Positions 32,125 through 40,915 of a stretch of 64,000 nt of DNA are shown here, piece by piece. Location: assembly GCA_028704885.1 (NCBI GenBank), contig JAQWEN010000001.1:310001-374000 (forward strand), given 5' to 3'. The notes beneath the pieces are model-generated. The model saw only the letters and a list, made by a program, of their open reading frames with translations, was not told the DNA's origin and did not search any database. A program made the translations under genes and the position numbers. This DNA comes from Candidatus Shapirobacteria bacterium. Its GTDB lineage: Bacteria > Patescibacteria > Microgenomatia > UBA12405. Position 1 is the first letter of the stretch. The number at the start of each line of letters is the position of its first letter.

Positions 32125-35100
32125 CTAATTCTTGTTTGACAAGAGGATATTATCTATTTGTTCTTGAAGCTTTTCATTGTAATTTACGCCATAATTGAGT
32201 GGAATGTTCTTTCCATTGGGAAGAATTATCAAACCTCGATGACCATTAGGATTATTTTTAAGTAAACTATTTAACTCCATTAGTTGATTTTGGCTGGCAG
32301 ATTTAGGAACAGTAATGACAAAATCATATTTAGAAGACGTTTTAGGTGGATCTAAACTAATGGAATCAATTAAAATTGAAAAATTACCTTCTCTAATATT
32401 GGTTTTTCCTTCGATATAATAGGCCTTATTTTCAGCCAAAATACTTTCGACGATGTCAAAAATTTTTGGAAAAACAACAGCTTCTATTTTTCCAGTTTCA
32501 TCTTCCAGAGTTAAAAAGGCCATTTTGGCATTATTTTTTTTAGTCCGAATTATTTTTAATTTAGTTAAAGATGTAGCTATTTTTATTGAAACATCGGCAC
32601 TTTTTTGAATAATTTCGGAAATTTTTGGAAGCCCCAAAGTTTGAAAAGGAAGAAGAAGTTTACTAATTGGATTTTCGGTGACGTAAATTCCGAGAAGTTC
32701 TTTTTCCATCATTAATTTTTCATTTTCAGTCATGGGGGGGACATTTTCAAAAACATCTGGAGGAGCAATTATTTTAGTGTTATCTTCAGTTGGGGCATCG
32801 AAAAGACTAAATTGTCCATTACTTTTTTTAGCATTTAATCGGTCACAGTCAGATCGGATTTTTTCGATTGAAGCTAAAATGGCATTTCTTTCACCAAATT
32901 GATCAAAAACACCAACTTTAATTAAACTTTCAATAACTCTTTTGTTAATTTTTTGATTATCAACCCTAAGACAAAAATCACTGACACTAAGGAATGAACC
33001 ATTGTCATTTCTTTCGTTAACAATGTTTTCAATAGCGGCTTCGCCAACATTTTTAATTCCACTAAAACCAAAGCGGATAGCTAGTCCACCAAATGACTCA
33101 GAGTTGTTCTCCATTTCAAAACCACTACTGGATTTATTAATGTCAGGAGGATTAATGATTATGCCCATGTGACGGCATTCGGTGACACCGTCGGTAATTT
33201 TGTCAGCATCATCAGATTCGGCAGTCAAAAGGGCACACATATATTCGGCGGGAAAATTGGCTTTCATGTAGGCAGTTCGATAAGAAAGCATGCCATAGGA
33301 GGCAGCATGAGCCTTATTGAAACCGTAAGAAGTGAATGGTTGAATATAACTGAAAATTTCTTCGGCTTTTTCTTTGGTATAACCATTGGTAATACAACCA
33401 TTAATAAATTTTTCTTTCTGGATAGCCATTTCTTCGGGAATTTTTTTACCGATAGCTTTTCTAAATTTATCAACTTCAGTCCAATTGTAACCAGCAAGTT
33501 CGATGGCGGTATATAAACAGTCATCTTGATAAACCAAGAGACCATAGGAGTTTTTTAAAAATTTCTCCATTTTTGGATCAAAATAAGAGATTTTAGCAGT
33601 GCCATTTTTACGAGCAATATATTCTGGAATAATGGCCATTGGGCCAGGGCGATAAAGAGCCACCATGGCCATTAAATCTTCGACACGATTTGGTTTCAGT
33701 TCTTTGATCCATTTGGTCATTCCCTCGCCAGATAATTGAAAAACACCCATAGTATCACCGCGAGAAAGCATATCGAAAGTTTTTTTATCATCGAGAGGAA
33801 TTTTTCTTAAATTAACTTCATTTTTTTTAGTTTTTCGGACATTAACCACAGCTTGACCTAAAAAGGAAAGATTTCTAATTCCAAGAATATCGAATTTAAT
33901 CAAACCAACATCTTCGGCGGCATGCATTTCATATTGAGTAATAATTTTGTCACCACCGGTTTCAGTTTGAGTGGGAGAAAATTCATTAATGGTTGAGGGT
34001 GAAACAACGACAGCACAAGCATGAACACCAATTTGGCGGGCACATCCTTCAATTTGTTTAGCCATTTCAATAATTTTTTTAGTATCGGGATCGGTTTCGT
34101 AAAGATTTTTTAATTCAGGAGTAGTATCGATGGCTTTTTCAAGAGACATGGGAAAACCTTGTGATCCCATGGGAATTAATTTGCTGATTTTGTCGGCAAA
34201 AGCATATTCATAACCTAAAACCCGGGCAGTATCACGAACAGCGTTTTTAGCCATCATTCGCCCAAAAGTACATATTTGAGCGACGGCATCTTTGCCATAT
34301 TGATCAATAATATGATAAAGCATTCCTTGTCGTTTATCGTCAGCGATATCCAAATCAATATCTGGAGGAGAGGGGCGATCTTTGTTTAAAAACCTTTCAA
34401 AAGGGAGAGTATAGATTAAAGGGTCGACAGAAGTAATACCTAAAACAAAGGCAACTAAACAACCGCCAGCAGAACCTCTGGTGTTGGTAGCAGTATCATT
34501 TTCTTCGGCCCATTGAATAAAATCTTTTTCAATTAAAAAATAAGCAGCATAGCCCTTATTACAAATAACATCCAATTCATAATCGAGACGATCAATAATA
34601 TTTTGATTTAATTTATTGCCGTAATATTCATGAGCACATTTATCGACTAAATCTTTTAAAGCTTCTTCAGCTGTTTTATTTTCTGGTAATTTAAATTTAG
34701 GAAAATACCAATTACCCAATTCGATTTCAACATTACATTTTTCGGCTATTTTTACAGTATTTTCTAAAGCATCTGGAACATCGGCAAATTGTTGGGCCAT
34801 TTCTTCAGGTGATTTAATATAAAAATCTGGGGTAGCCATCATACTCATGCGTTTAGTGTCATTGACAGTAGTTTGCGTATTAATCATCACTAGGACATCT
34901 TGAGCAAAAGCATCTCCTTTTTTAAGATAATGGGCATCATTGGTGGCAATTAGAGGAATGCCTAACTCTCGGCTAATTTTAATTATGCCTTCATTGGCAA
35001 TATCTTGTTCTTTTAATCCTTGATGGCGTTGAATTTCGAGATAATAATCTTCACCAAAAAGATCTTGAAAATCTTTGGCTCTAGACTTGGCTTTTTCATA

Positions 35101-35550
35101 ATTATTATCAATAATAAATTGTCCAATTTCTCCTTCAATACAGGCACTAGTACAAATTAATCCTTCGTGATATCTTTGTAAGATTTCCCAATCTATGCGT
35201 GGTTTATAATAGTAACCTTCGATATGGGCGATGCTGACTAATTTCATTAGGTTTTTATAACCTTTGTTATTTTTAGCTAATAAAATTAAATGATTATTTT
35301 TGCGGTTAGCAGTTGATTTTTCAAGTCGACTGTTGGGAGAGATATATACTTCACAACCAATAATGGGTTTAACTTCATTTTTTTGACAAGCTTTATAAAA
35401 CTCAATGGCACCATACATATTGCCATGATCAGTGATAGCAATGGAATTCATTCCCATTTCTTTAATAAAGGGAATTAGTTTTTTGATTTTGGTTAGGCCG
35501 TCAAGAAGAGAATATTCAGTGTGAACGTGTAGGTGAACAAAATTAGCCAT
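32125..35550 (-). CDS. dnaE: DNA polymerase III alpha subunit
   Basis: This is the replicative polymerase (C-family, 1141 aa). The PHP domain at the N-terminus starts VHLHVHTEYSLLDG. The palm carries PDIDLDIADD (near 395) and KFDILGIRNL (near 550) with the catalytic aspartates. Helix-hairpin-helix, OB-fold (MAFLTLEDETGKIEAVVFP, near 1010) and C-terminal regions follow. The PHP histidines look intact (HVHTE; AITDHGNMYG), as in forms keeping metal-dependent proofreading. Confidence 0.97.
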   Translation of the reverse strand: MANFVHLHVHTEYSLLDGLTKIKKLIPFIKEMGMNSIAITDHGNMYGAIEFYKACQKNEVKPIIGCEVYISPNSRLEKSTANRKNNHLILLAKNNKGYKNLMKLVSIAHIEGYYYKPRIDWEILQRYHEGLICTSACIEGEIGQFIIDNNYEKAKSRAKDFQDLFGEDYYLEIQRHQGLKEQDIANEGIIKISRELGIPLIATNDAHYLKKGDAFAQDVLVMINTQTTVNDTKRMSMMATPDFYIKSPEEMAQQFADVPDALENTVKIAEKCNVEIELGNWYFPKFKLPENKTAEEALKDLVDKCAHEYYGNKLNQNIIDRLDYELDVICNKGYAAYFLIEKDFIQWAEENDTATNTRGSAGGCLVAFVLGITSVDPLIYTLPFERFLNKDRPSPPDIDLDIADDKRQGMLYHIIDQYGKDAVAQICTFGRMMAKNAVRDTARVLGYEYAFADKISKLIPMGSQGFPMSLEKAIDTTPELKNLYETDPDTKKIIEMAKQIEGCARQIGVHACAVVVSPSTINEFSPTQTETGGDKIITQYEMHAAEDVGLIKFDILGIRNLSFLGQAVVNVRKTKKNEVNLRKIPLDDKKTFDMLSRGDTMGVFQLSGEGMTKWIKELKPNRVEDLMAMVALYRPGPMAIIPEYIARKNGTAKISYFDPKMEKFLKNSYGLLVYQDDCLYTAIELAGYNWTEVDKFRKAIGKKIPEEMAIQKEKFINGCITNGYTKEKAEEIFSYIQPFTSYGFNKAHAASYGMLSYRTAYMKANFPAEYMCALLTAESDDADKITDGVTECRHMGIIINPPDINKSSSGFEMENNSESFGGLAIRFGFSGIKNVGEAAIENIVNERNDNGSFLSVSDFCLRVDNQKINKRVIESLIKVGVFDQFGERNAILASIEKIRSDCDRLNAKKSNGQFSLFDAPTEDNTKIIAPPDVFENVPPMTENEKLMMEKELLGIYVTENPISKLLLPFQTLGLPKISEIIQKSADVSIKIATSLTKLKIIRTKKNNAKMAFLTLEDETGKIEAVVFPKIFDIVESILAENKAYYIEGKTNIREGNFSILIDSISLDPPKTSSKYDFVITVPKSASQNQLMELNSLLKNNPNGHRGLIILPNGKNIPLNYGVNYNEKLQEQIDNILLSNKN

Positions 35551-35586
35551 GATCTATATTGTAAAAGATTTCGAGGCAAAATGAAA

Positions 35587-37392
35587 CTAAATTTCGCTAG
35601 ATAAAATTTTGGCGACAGATTCAGGAATAGGAACTTCTTTTTGATTTTTATCGATGTATTTAAGACAATTGTCTTGATAAAGGCTTTCAACAAAAGAGAT
35701 CAATGGTCGATTTTGTTTACTTTCCGGTTTTTTAATTTCGGATTTATATCTTTTTAGATAATCAAAAAACAATTTTTGGGCAAATAAAGCTTTACTTTTT
35801 GGTGAAATATCATCAGAGGCAAATTTATGAATACCGCGATCAACAAAACTGGACATACCTAGGGACAAAATTTTTTTAGAATTGCCTAAGCAAGCATTAT
35901 AAAGATCGTTATTGGTTTTGTCTTTTTTACCAATTGATTCGAGATCATTAAAAATAATATCGAAAAATTTTTCGATAGCATTATTGCTGATTATTTGGTT
36001 TAATAATTCTTCGCGATTACAGCGAGGATTAATAATAGTGTAGGAATCGTATTCTTTGTAAATTTTAGACAAGGATTTATTAAATTGTTTGTCATTTTTT
36101 TTACCATCTAATCCAAAGAGACCTTCTTGTTGATAAAAATTACCTCGAGTATCCATGCCTATGATGTACATCAAAAGAGCATCGTATAGGTTAGGCAGGG
36201 TGGCATCATCAAAATAAAGATGGGCAAAATCGAAAGATAATTGATTTTCTGGTTTAAAAATTTCGCAATATTGACTACTTTTATTTTGTTGATGTTCAAT
36301 AAAATAACTTCTGAGTTTGTCAAAAAAGTGAACGGTAGCTTCTAATTTTTCAACACCTATAGTTTTTATAACGGCTTCTTGATTCTTTTTTTTTGATTCA
36401 TCTCGGACACGAGTGATAGTAGATACGTATTTAAGACTATTAATGGCATCGTACCATTGATGATATTGTTCTGATGGTAAAATTTGAGGGTTAATATGTG
36501 GATTTTCTTTCAAAATTTTTTGTTCATTGATATACTTTTGATCTTTGTCAATCAATTCAATGATGGGAGAAATAGAAACAAAATTAAAGGTTTGGCGAAT
36601 TAAATTAATGGCGGCTTTTTCTTGTTCTGGTGAATATTTATCAAAATCGATTTTGAATAAAAATTCATCTCCACCAGCCTGTTTTCGAGAGGGAGTAATT
36701 AAAAGTTTTTCGTTTTTGAATTTTTTTAGAAGATCTTTGGCTTTTGGATTTTTGACAAAGAAATTATTTAAAGTATCAGATTCAAGTATATTTTCAGTGT
36801 CAGGTGAGTAAACGGTATTTTTTTGATCAATAGATAAGTATTGGGAGATGGCAAGATTAATTTCGGAAAGGTTTTTGATTCTGTTATCAGTTTCACTAAT
36901 ACCAAGCAAGACATTGCTTTCTTTAAGTTTTTTTAAATCTACAACTAAGAAAACAATATTGTTTATTTGGGAACCTTCTTTTTTGTTAATTAAATCGGAA
37001 AGTTGAAGTGCAGTCTCTTCTTTGATGTAATTTAGTAAAACCAATCCTGTTTGTTTATCATAATTACTGTCTTGGCATTCTTTAATATTTTCATAGAAAG
37101 ATAATCTGTCTTGATCGATTTTCTTTTGTTTTTCAAGGTATTCAGAATAAGGTGTGTTTTCTTTTTGGAGATCTAAAAATTTTTGCTGTTCCTGAATAAT
37201 ATCGTATGTTTTTTGAAAATAATCTTGTTTTTTTCTGGGTAAACCTTGCCATACTCGAGAAGGTTTGACTATAATTTCATTTGGATTTTCTTTTGATCCT
37301 CGGATTTTTATTTCTTCACCAAAGTTGTGTAAAATCTCGGCAAAAGTTGAAGACACGTCAATATTTGGTGGTTTATTTTTTTCTAAGGACAT
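35587..37392 (-). CDS. Large protein with a divergent GGDEF-like domain
   Basis: I infer a GGDEF (nucleotidyl cyclase-type) domain in this 601-residue protein. DKQTGL at 112-117 aligns with the DxLTGL start of GGDEF domains. VVDLKKLKESN (150-160) aligns with the D-x-D-x-F-K-x-x-N metal/guanine region, and an intact GGDEF is at 240-244 after an insertion of about 45 residues. Residues 1-100 are helical and basic, and the 300 C-terminal residues are alpha-rich and unrecognised. No membrane segment is visible. Enzyme activity is uncertain because the second aspartate of DxD and the GHxxGD motif are altered. It follows a 54-residue ORF and precedes dnaE on the same strand. Confidence 0.65.
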   Translation of the reverse strand: MSLEKNKPPNIDVSSTFAEILHNFGEEIKIRGSKENPNEIIVKPSRVWQGLPRKKQDYFQKTYDIIQEQQKFLDLQKENTPYSEYLEKQKKIDQDRLSFYENIKECQDSNYDKQTGLVLLNYIKEETALQLSDLINKKEGSQINNIVFLVVDLKKLKESNVLLGISETDNRIKNLSEINLAISQYLSIDQKNTVYSPDTENILESDTLNNFFVKNPKAKDLLKKFKNEKLLITPSRKQAGGDEFLFKIDFDKYSPEQEKAAINLIRQTFNFVSISPIIELIDKDQKYINEQKILKENPHINPQILPSEQYHQWYDAINSLKYVSTITRVRDESKKKNQEAVIKTIGVEKLEATVHFFDKLRSYFIEHQQNKSSQYCEIFKPENQLSFDFAHLYFDDATLPNLYDALLMYIIGMDTRGNFYQQEGLFGLDGKKNDKQFNKSLSKIYKEYDSYTIINPRCNREELLNQIISNNAIEKFFDIIFNDLESIGKKDKTNNDLYNACLGNSKKILSLGMSSFVDRGIHKFASDDISPKSKALFAQKLFFDYLKRYKSEIKKPESKQNRPLISFVESLYQDNCLKYIDKNQKEVPIPESVAKILSSEI

Positions 37393-37403
37393 TAAGGAAT
37401 AAA

Positions 37404-37568
37404 TTAATTAGCTGCTTTTTCGATAGAAGAAGTAACTTGTTTATTAGGATTCTGATCTGCTTGGGTTCTGCGTATTCCTTCCATGAAGGCTTCACGAGCT
37501 AAACTGGCTAAAAAATTAACTTCAATATTAGTAACAGTTAATCTTTCGGTTGTTATTGATTTTGGCAT
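37404..37568 (-). CDS. Small protein of 54 residues, unrecognised
   Basis: This reading frame is short but looks real. ATG at 37568, a TACAAT element 9 nt upstream, codon use like neighbours, and a stop 11 nt before the GGDEF-like gene. The protein has an amphipathic middle (NFLASLAREAFMEGIRR) and polar ends. It may be co-transcribed with, and act with, the downstream gene. The alternative is a chance frame in a 216-bp gap. Confidence 0.5.
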   Translation of the reverse strand: MPKSITTERLTVTNIEVNFLASLAREAFMEGIRRTQADQNPNKQVTSSIEKAAN

Positions 37569-37608
37569 ATGTTGGGTATTGTAACATACTGTTTTCAGTA
37601 AATCTAAT

Positions 37609-38496
37609 TTATAGCATCTTTTTTAACATATTTATTCTGTCTTCAATGGGCGGATGAGTTGAAAAAAGACTGGCAATTTTATTACCCTTAAAAGGATTAC
37701 TGATGTAAAGAGAGGCAGTGGCAGTGGAAGCAGTTTCAAATTTATTGGTATCACTGGAAATTTTTTGAAGAGCATCAATTAAACCTTGAGGTTGGCGAGT
37801 TAATTTAACTCCGGAAGCGTCGGCTAAAAATTCACGACGACGAGAAATAGCCAATTGAATTAATTGAGCGATAATGGGGGCAAAAATTATCAAAATTAGA
37901 CCAATAATGGCAAAAATACCACCATTATCGTCGTCATTATCACGGTTACGACCGCCAAAAAAAGAAGCGCGAGTGGCAGTATTAATGAGAATAGAAAGGG
38001 TGCCGATTAAGATACTGACGATCATCATTAATCTGATGTCGTAATTTTTAATATGAGAAAGTTCATGGGCAACAACAGCTTCAAGTTCAGTGCGATTTAG
38101 TTTTTCAAGTAAACCAGTGGTAGCACAAATTAGGGCATGTTCTGGATCACGTCCGGTGGCAAAAGCGTTCATGGCCGGACTGTCGATGACATAAATTTTG
38201 GGAACAGGAGTGTCATTGGCCAGACTTAAATTTTCAGTGACGGTATAAAAATCAAAAAATTCTTTGCGAGTGACGGGTTTGGCATTGTTTAGGCCAACAA
38301 CTATTTTGTCACCCCAAAAATAACTGACTCCGGACATAAAAAAGGAAATGATTAGGGCAAAAATAATATATTCATTACCGTAGCCAAAAGCACGAGAAAT
38401 AAAATAAACAGCCAGAGAAATAAAGGCGATGAATAGGCTAATAATTAGACCAGATTTAAACTTGTTTTGATTTACCTGCTCATAAACGTTAATCAT
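37609..38496 (-). CDS. htpX: Membrane metalloprotease HtpX (M48)
   Basis: This protease takes part in membrane-protein quality control. It has two N-terminal membrane helices (about 17-58), the zinc motif VVAHELSHIKNYD (near 138), two further helices (near 158-210) and the third ligand region REFLADASGVKLT (near 222). The 295 residues are the standard length. The ATG follows the lemA stop by 2 nt, a pairing common in bacteria. Confidence 0.95.
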   Translation of the reverse strand: MINVYEQVNQNKFKSGLIISLFIAFISLAVYFISRAFGYGNEYIIFALIISFFMSGVSYFWGDKIVVGLNNAKPVTRKEFFDFYTVTENLSLANDTPVPKIYVIDSPAMNAFATGRDPEHALICATTGLLEKLNRTELEAVVAHELSHIKNYDIRLMMIVSILIGTLSILINTATRASFFGGRNRDNDDDNGGIFAIIGLILIIFAPIIAQLIQLAISRRREFLADASGVKLTRQPQGLIDALQKISSDTNKFETASTATASLYISNPFKGNKIASLFSTHPPIEDRINMLKKML

Positions 38497-38498
38497 AA

Positions 38499-39077
38499 TT
38501 AGAGTTGAACTTTGGGATTTTTGGTTTCTTCTTCTGACACTTTCAATTGGTCAGTATTGGTTGGAGTAATTAAACCTGCTTCTGGTTTAAAACCAAAAAT
38601 TGGGGCAATCCAAAGACCGGGAATGGTGGAAATAGTTGTATTATAATCGGCGGTAAGATCGATTAAAGTTCTTCGAGAATACATTAATTTATCAGCTGTA
38701 TCACGAAGTTCATCCATTAAATTAGAGACTAAAGCAGAAGCTTTAATTTCCGGATTACTTTCCATGACAACTTTAATTGAGCCAAGAACTTTATTAATTA
38801 AATCTTGGGATTTGTCTAAAGCTTTTTGATCATTGGTTTTAACAGCTTGATCAATTGACTTTCGAGCTTCGGTTAATTGGTCAAAAATCCCCTTTTCGTG
38901 AGTCATATAACCTTTAACAGAATCAACAAGATTGGGAATTAAATTGGCTTGACGTTTTAATTGATTACCAATTTCTTGAATGGAGGCTTTAATTCTAACC
39001 TGGGCGGTTTTTAATTTATTAAAGAAGAGAGCAATATATAAAAAGATTACGGCTAAAACAACTAAAAAGTATGGCAT
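38499..39077 (-). CDS. lemA: LemA family protein
   Basis: There is an N-terminal membrane helix (2-16) followed by a long alpha-helical extracytoplasmic domain, including IGNQLKRQANLIPNLVDSVKGYMTHEKG and the C-terminal IPGLWIAPIFGFKPEAG. The 192 residues match the family. Its molecular role is not settled; linkage to htpX suggests a membrane-protein maintenance role. Confidence 0.93.
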   Translation of the reverse strand: MPYFLVVLAVIFLYIALFFNKLKTAQVRIKASIQEIGNQLKRQANLIPNLVDSVKGYMTHEKGIFDQLTEARKSIDQAVKTNDQKALDKSQDLINKVLGSIKVVMESNPEIKASALVSNLMDELRDTADKLMYSRRTLIDLTADYNTTISTIPGLWIAPIFGFKPEAGLITPTNTDQLKVSEEETKNPKVQL

Positions 39078-39084
39078 AGGTTAA

Positions 39085-40122
39085 TTAACTTTTAATAGTT
39101 TTATTATAGCATTTTTGAGCAATTTCAATTTCATCTTCACCGACTCTTTTCTGAGGTTCAATGTAGCAAAGTTTAAGAAAATTATAGAGTTTTTCTTCAT
39201 CTTCAAAAGTGTGTATTTTACCTGTTTTTAGGTCTTTTATTCCGTGTTCTGAAACAGAATAATTTAAATTAAGCGCATGTTTACGTAAATTAATGTTGTG
39301 GTTTTTTGAACCAGTCGAATGTTGGATCAAAGAAGCAAAATTTTTAGCCGGCTGAACCATTAAGTCGACCCGAATGTTATTAACAATTAAAATAGAGGCT
39401 TTTTGAGTACCTTTATTAATAATCTGAATTTTTTCGGGATAATTTATAAAATGATTTAAAATTTCTTCATTATTAGTACTTTTGGCGGCAAGATCGATAT
39501 CACCGACAGTATCGGAAAGACGACGAAGACTGCCGAGAGGAATAAATTCAGTTTTGGGGAATTTTAGGTGTAAATAATCAATAATTTTATTAGAAATATT
39601 TTGGGCCTCTTTTAGAGACATACGTCTTTGAAGTCCTAAGAAATTTAGAGTATTAGTTAAAATTAATTGTTCTGATTTTTGGCCAAATCTGGGAATATTT
39701 TTAATTTTGCCATTTTTAGCATATTCAATCAATTCACTTAGGGCTTTTTCTGGATCATTAGAGAATTTTAATTTTTTGGTAAGTTTATGAGCGATTTTGG
39801 CACCAATGCCGTTTATTTTAGTAAAAGTAAAAACCGCAGGATGAATGTTTTTAAAAGCTTTAATAATGTGGGGATGGTATTTATTGTACTTAAATAAATA
39901 ATTAATTTTTTCCATTATATTTGGTCCAATATTGGGGATATTATCCAATTCACAAGGATCTTTTTTCCAAATTTCTTGAAGAGATTTGGGATAAGAAATG
40001 ACGGTTTCAGCGGCGTTTTGGTAGGATAGGATTCGAAAAATATTTTTTTTCTTAATTTCGTAGGCAGTGGCAATGTTCTGCAAAAATTCAGCAATTTCAG
40101 CATTACTGTAAATTTTGTTCAT
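39085..40122 (-). CDS. polX: Family X DNA polymerase lacking the PHP domain
   Basis: This is a repair-type polymerase. Helix-hairpin-helix regions (DNIPNIGPNIMEKI near 60; KINGIGAKIAHKL near 100) are followed by the palm: GSLRRLSDTVGDIDL (near 191-205) with the metal-binding DxD and the third aspartate in NIRVDLMV. At 345 residues it ends after the polymerase domain, while bacterial PolX normally carries a C-terminal PHP exonuclease (about 570 aa). Loss of that module would remove its 3'-5' exonuclease. Confidence 0.88.
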   Translation of the reverse strand: MNKIYSNAEIAEFLQNIATAYEIKKKNIFRILSYQNAAETVISYPKSLQEIWKKDPCELDNIPNIGPNIMEKINYLFKYNKYHPHIIKAFKNIHPAVFTFTKINGIGAKIAHKLTKKLKFSNDPEKALSELIEYAKNGKIKNIPRFGQKSEQLILTNTLNFLGLQRRMSLKEAQNISNKIIDYLHLKFPKTEFIPLGSLRRLSDTVGDIDLAAKSTNNEEILNHFINYPEKIQIINKGTQKASILIVNNIRVDLMVQPAKNFASLIQHSTGSKNHNINLRKHALNLNYSVSEHGIKDLKTGKIHTFEDEEKLYNFLKLCYIEPQKRVGEDEIEIAQKCYNKTIKS

Positions 40123-40199
40123 AAGATATTTTAGATCAAAAATTGATTTGTTGTTTGTTGTGGTAAGTTTTGGTATAGTATCAAGGTAATTAGACCCAA

Positions 40200-40273
40200 G
40201 GGCTCGTGGTGCAGCGGTCTAGCACATCCGCCTGTCACGCGGAAGATCGTGGGTTCGAATCCCATCGGGCCCG
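40200..40273 (+). tRNA. tRNA-Asp(GTC)
   Basis: The acceptor stem is GGGCTCG/CGGGCCC. The anticodon arm TCCGC-CTGTCAC-GCGGA gives GTC. Discriminator G; no CCA is encoded. A terminator follows after 8 nt. Confidence 0.96.
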
Positions 40274-40281
40274 CTTAACGC

Positions 40282-40307
40282 AAATCCCCTACTTTAGGGG
40301 ATTTTTT
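40282..40307 (+). terminator. Terminator of tRNA-Asp
   Basis: AAATCCCCT-ACTTT-AGGGGATTT forms a 9-bp stem followed by a T-run. Confidence 0.85.
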
Positions 40308-40325
40308 GATGATTACGACTATTAT

Positions 40326-40802
40326 TTATAGTAATTCAAATTCTTTAAATAATTCTTTGGTGTGTTTTAATTGATTTGGAAAAACAAGATATTTGAAAGA
40401 TTCTTTAATGTTGACCCAAATAGCTTTTTTTAGTTCATCTTGTTGAATATTAATACTTGAGGAATCTCCTAAATATTTAACTAAAAATTGGGATCGTTGT
40501 TGTCCTCGCCAAGTTTTACCTTTTTCTAATAATTTTCTTTCAACAACCTCGTTGGGCCATTCATATTTATCGATACGGGAACTTTTTTTGATTATTATAA
40601 ATTTGTTTGTCCCTAATTCCTCATAAAGTTCTCTTAAAATTGTTTGCTCATCAGTTTCATTTTCTTCAACTCCACCTCCGGGAAAATCCCATTCGTTGTC
40701 ATAATATTCTCTCTTTTGGGTTAAGAGAATTTTATTTTCTTTATTTACTATTACAGCAGTAGTACTTTTACGATAGTTAAGAGTATTTCTATCTATAGTC
40801 AT
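40326..40802 (-). CDS. Nudix hydrolase
   Basis: It hydrolyses nucleoside diphosphate derivatives of unknown identity. The Nudix box is complete: GGVEENETDEQTILRELYEELG (about 41-62) fits Gx5Ex7REUxEExGU. The N-terminus KSTTAVIVNKENKILLTQKR and the later WRGQQRSQFLVKYLG resemble the branch containing RppH/diadenosine-polyphosphate hydrolases, suggesting RNA 5' pyrophosphohydrolase-like substrates, though this is weak. TAAAAT ends 5 nt before the ATG (leaderless). 158 residues. Confidence 0.87.
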   Translation of the reverse strand: MTIDRNTLNYRKSTTAVIVNKENKILLTQKREYYDNEWDFPGGGVEENETDEQTILRELYEELGTNKFIIIKKSSRIDKYEWPNEVVERKLLEKGKTWRGQQRSQFLVKYLGDSSSINIQQDELKKAIWVNIKESFKYLVFPNQLKHTKELFKEFELL

Positions 40803-40872
40803 AATTTATTTTATCATTGAGTCTATTAAATAAATTCCAAGTTCGGCCCACACTGTCCGCTTAGTATAAATT

Positions 40873-40896
40873 AATCCCCTGTTTAGGGGATTTTTT
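40873..40896 (+). terminator. Terminator-like hairpin without an upstream gene
   Basis: AATCCCCT-GTTT-AGGGGATT with a T-run, almost the same as the tRNA-Asp terminator. No plus-strand gene precedes it since the Nudix gene is divergent, so it may end a short RNA or act as an attenuator before the nucleotidyltransferase gene. Confidence 0.6.
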
Positions 40897-40915
40897 AATG
40901 GTGATAGAATTGGTT

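Noticed and set aside
33169..33516. Open frame antisense to dnaE
   Set aside because: It is a frame shadow inside a highly conserved gene, with no start signals or recognisable product.
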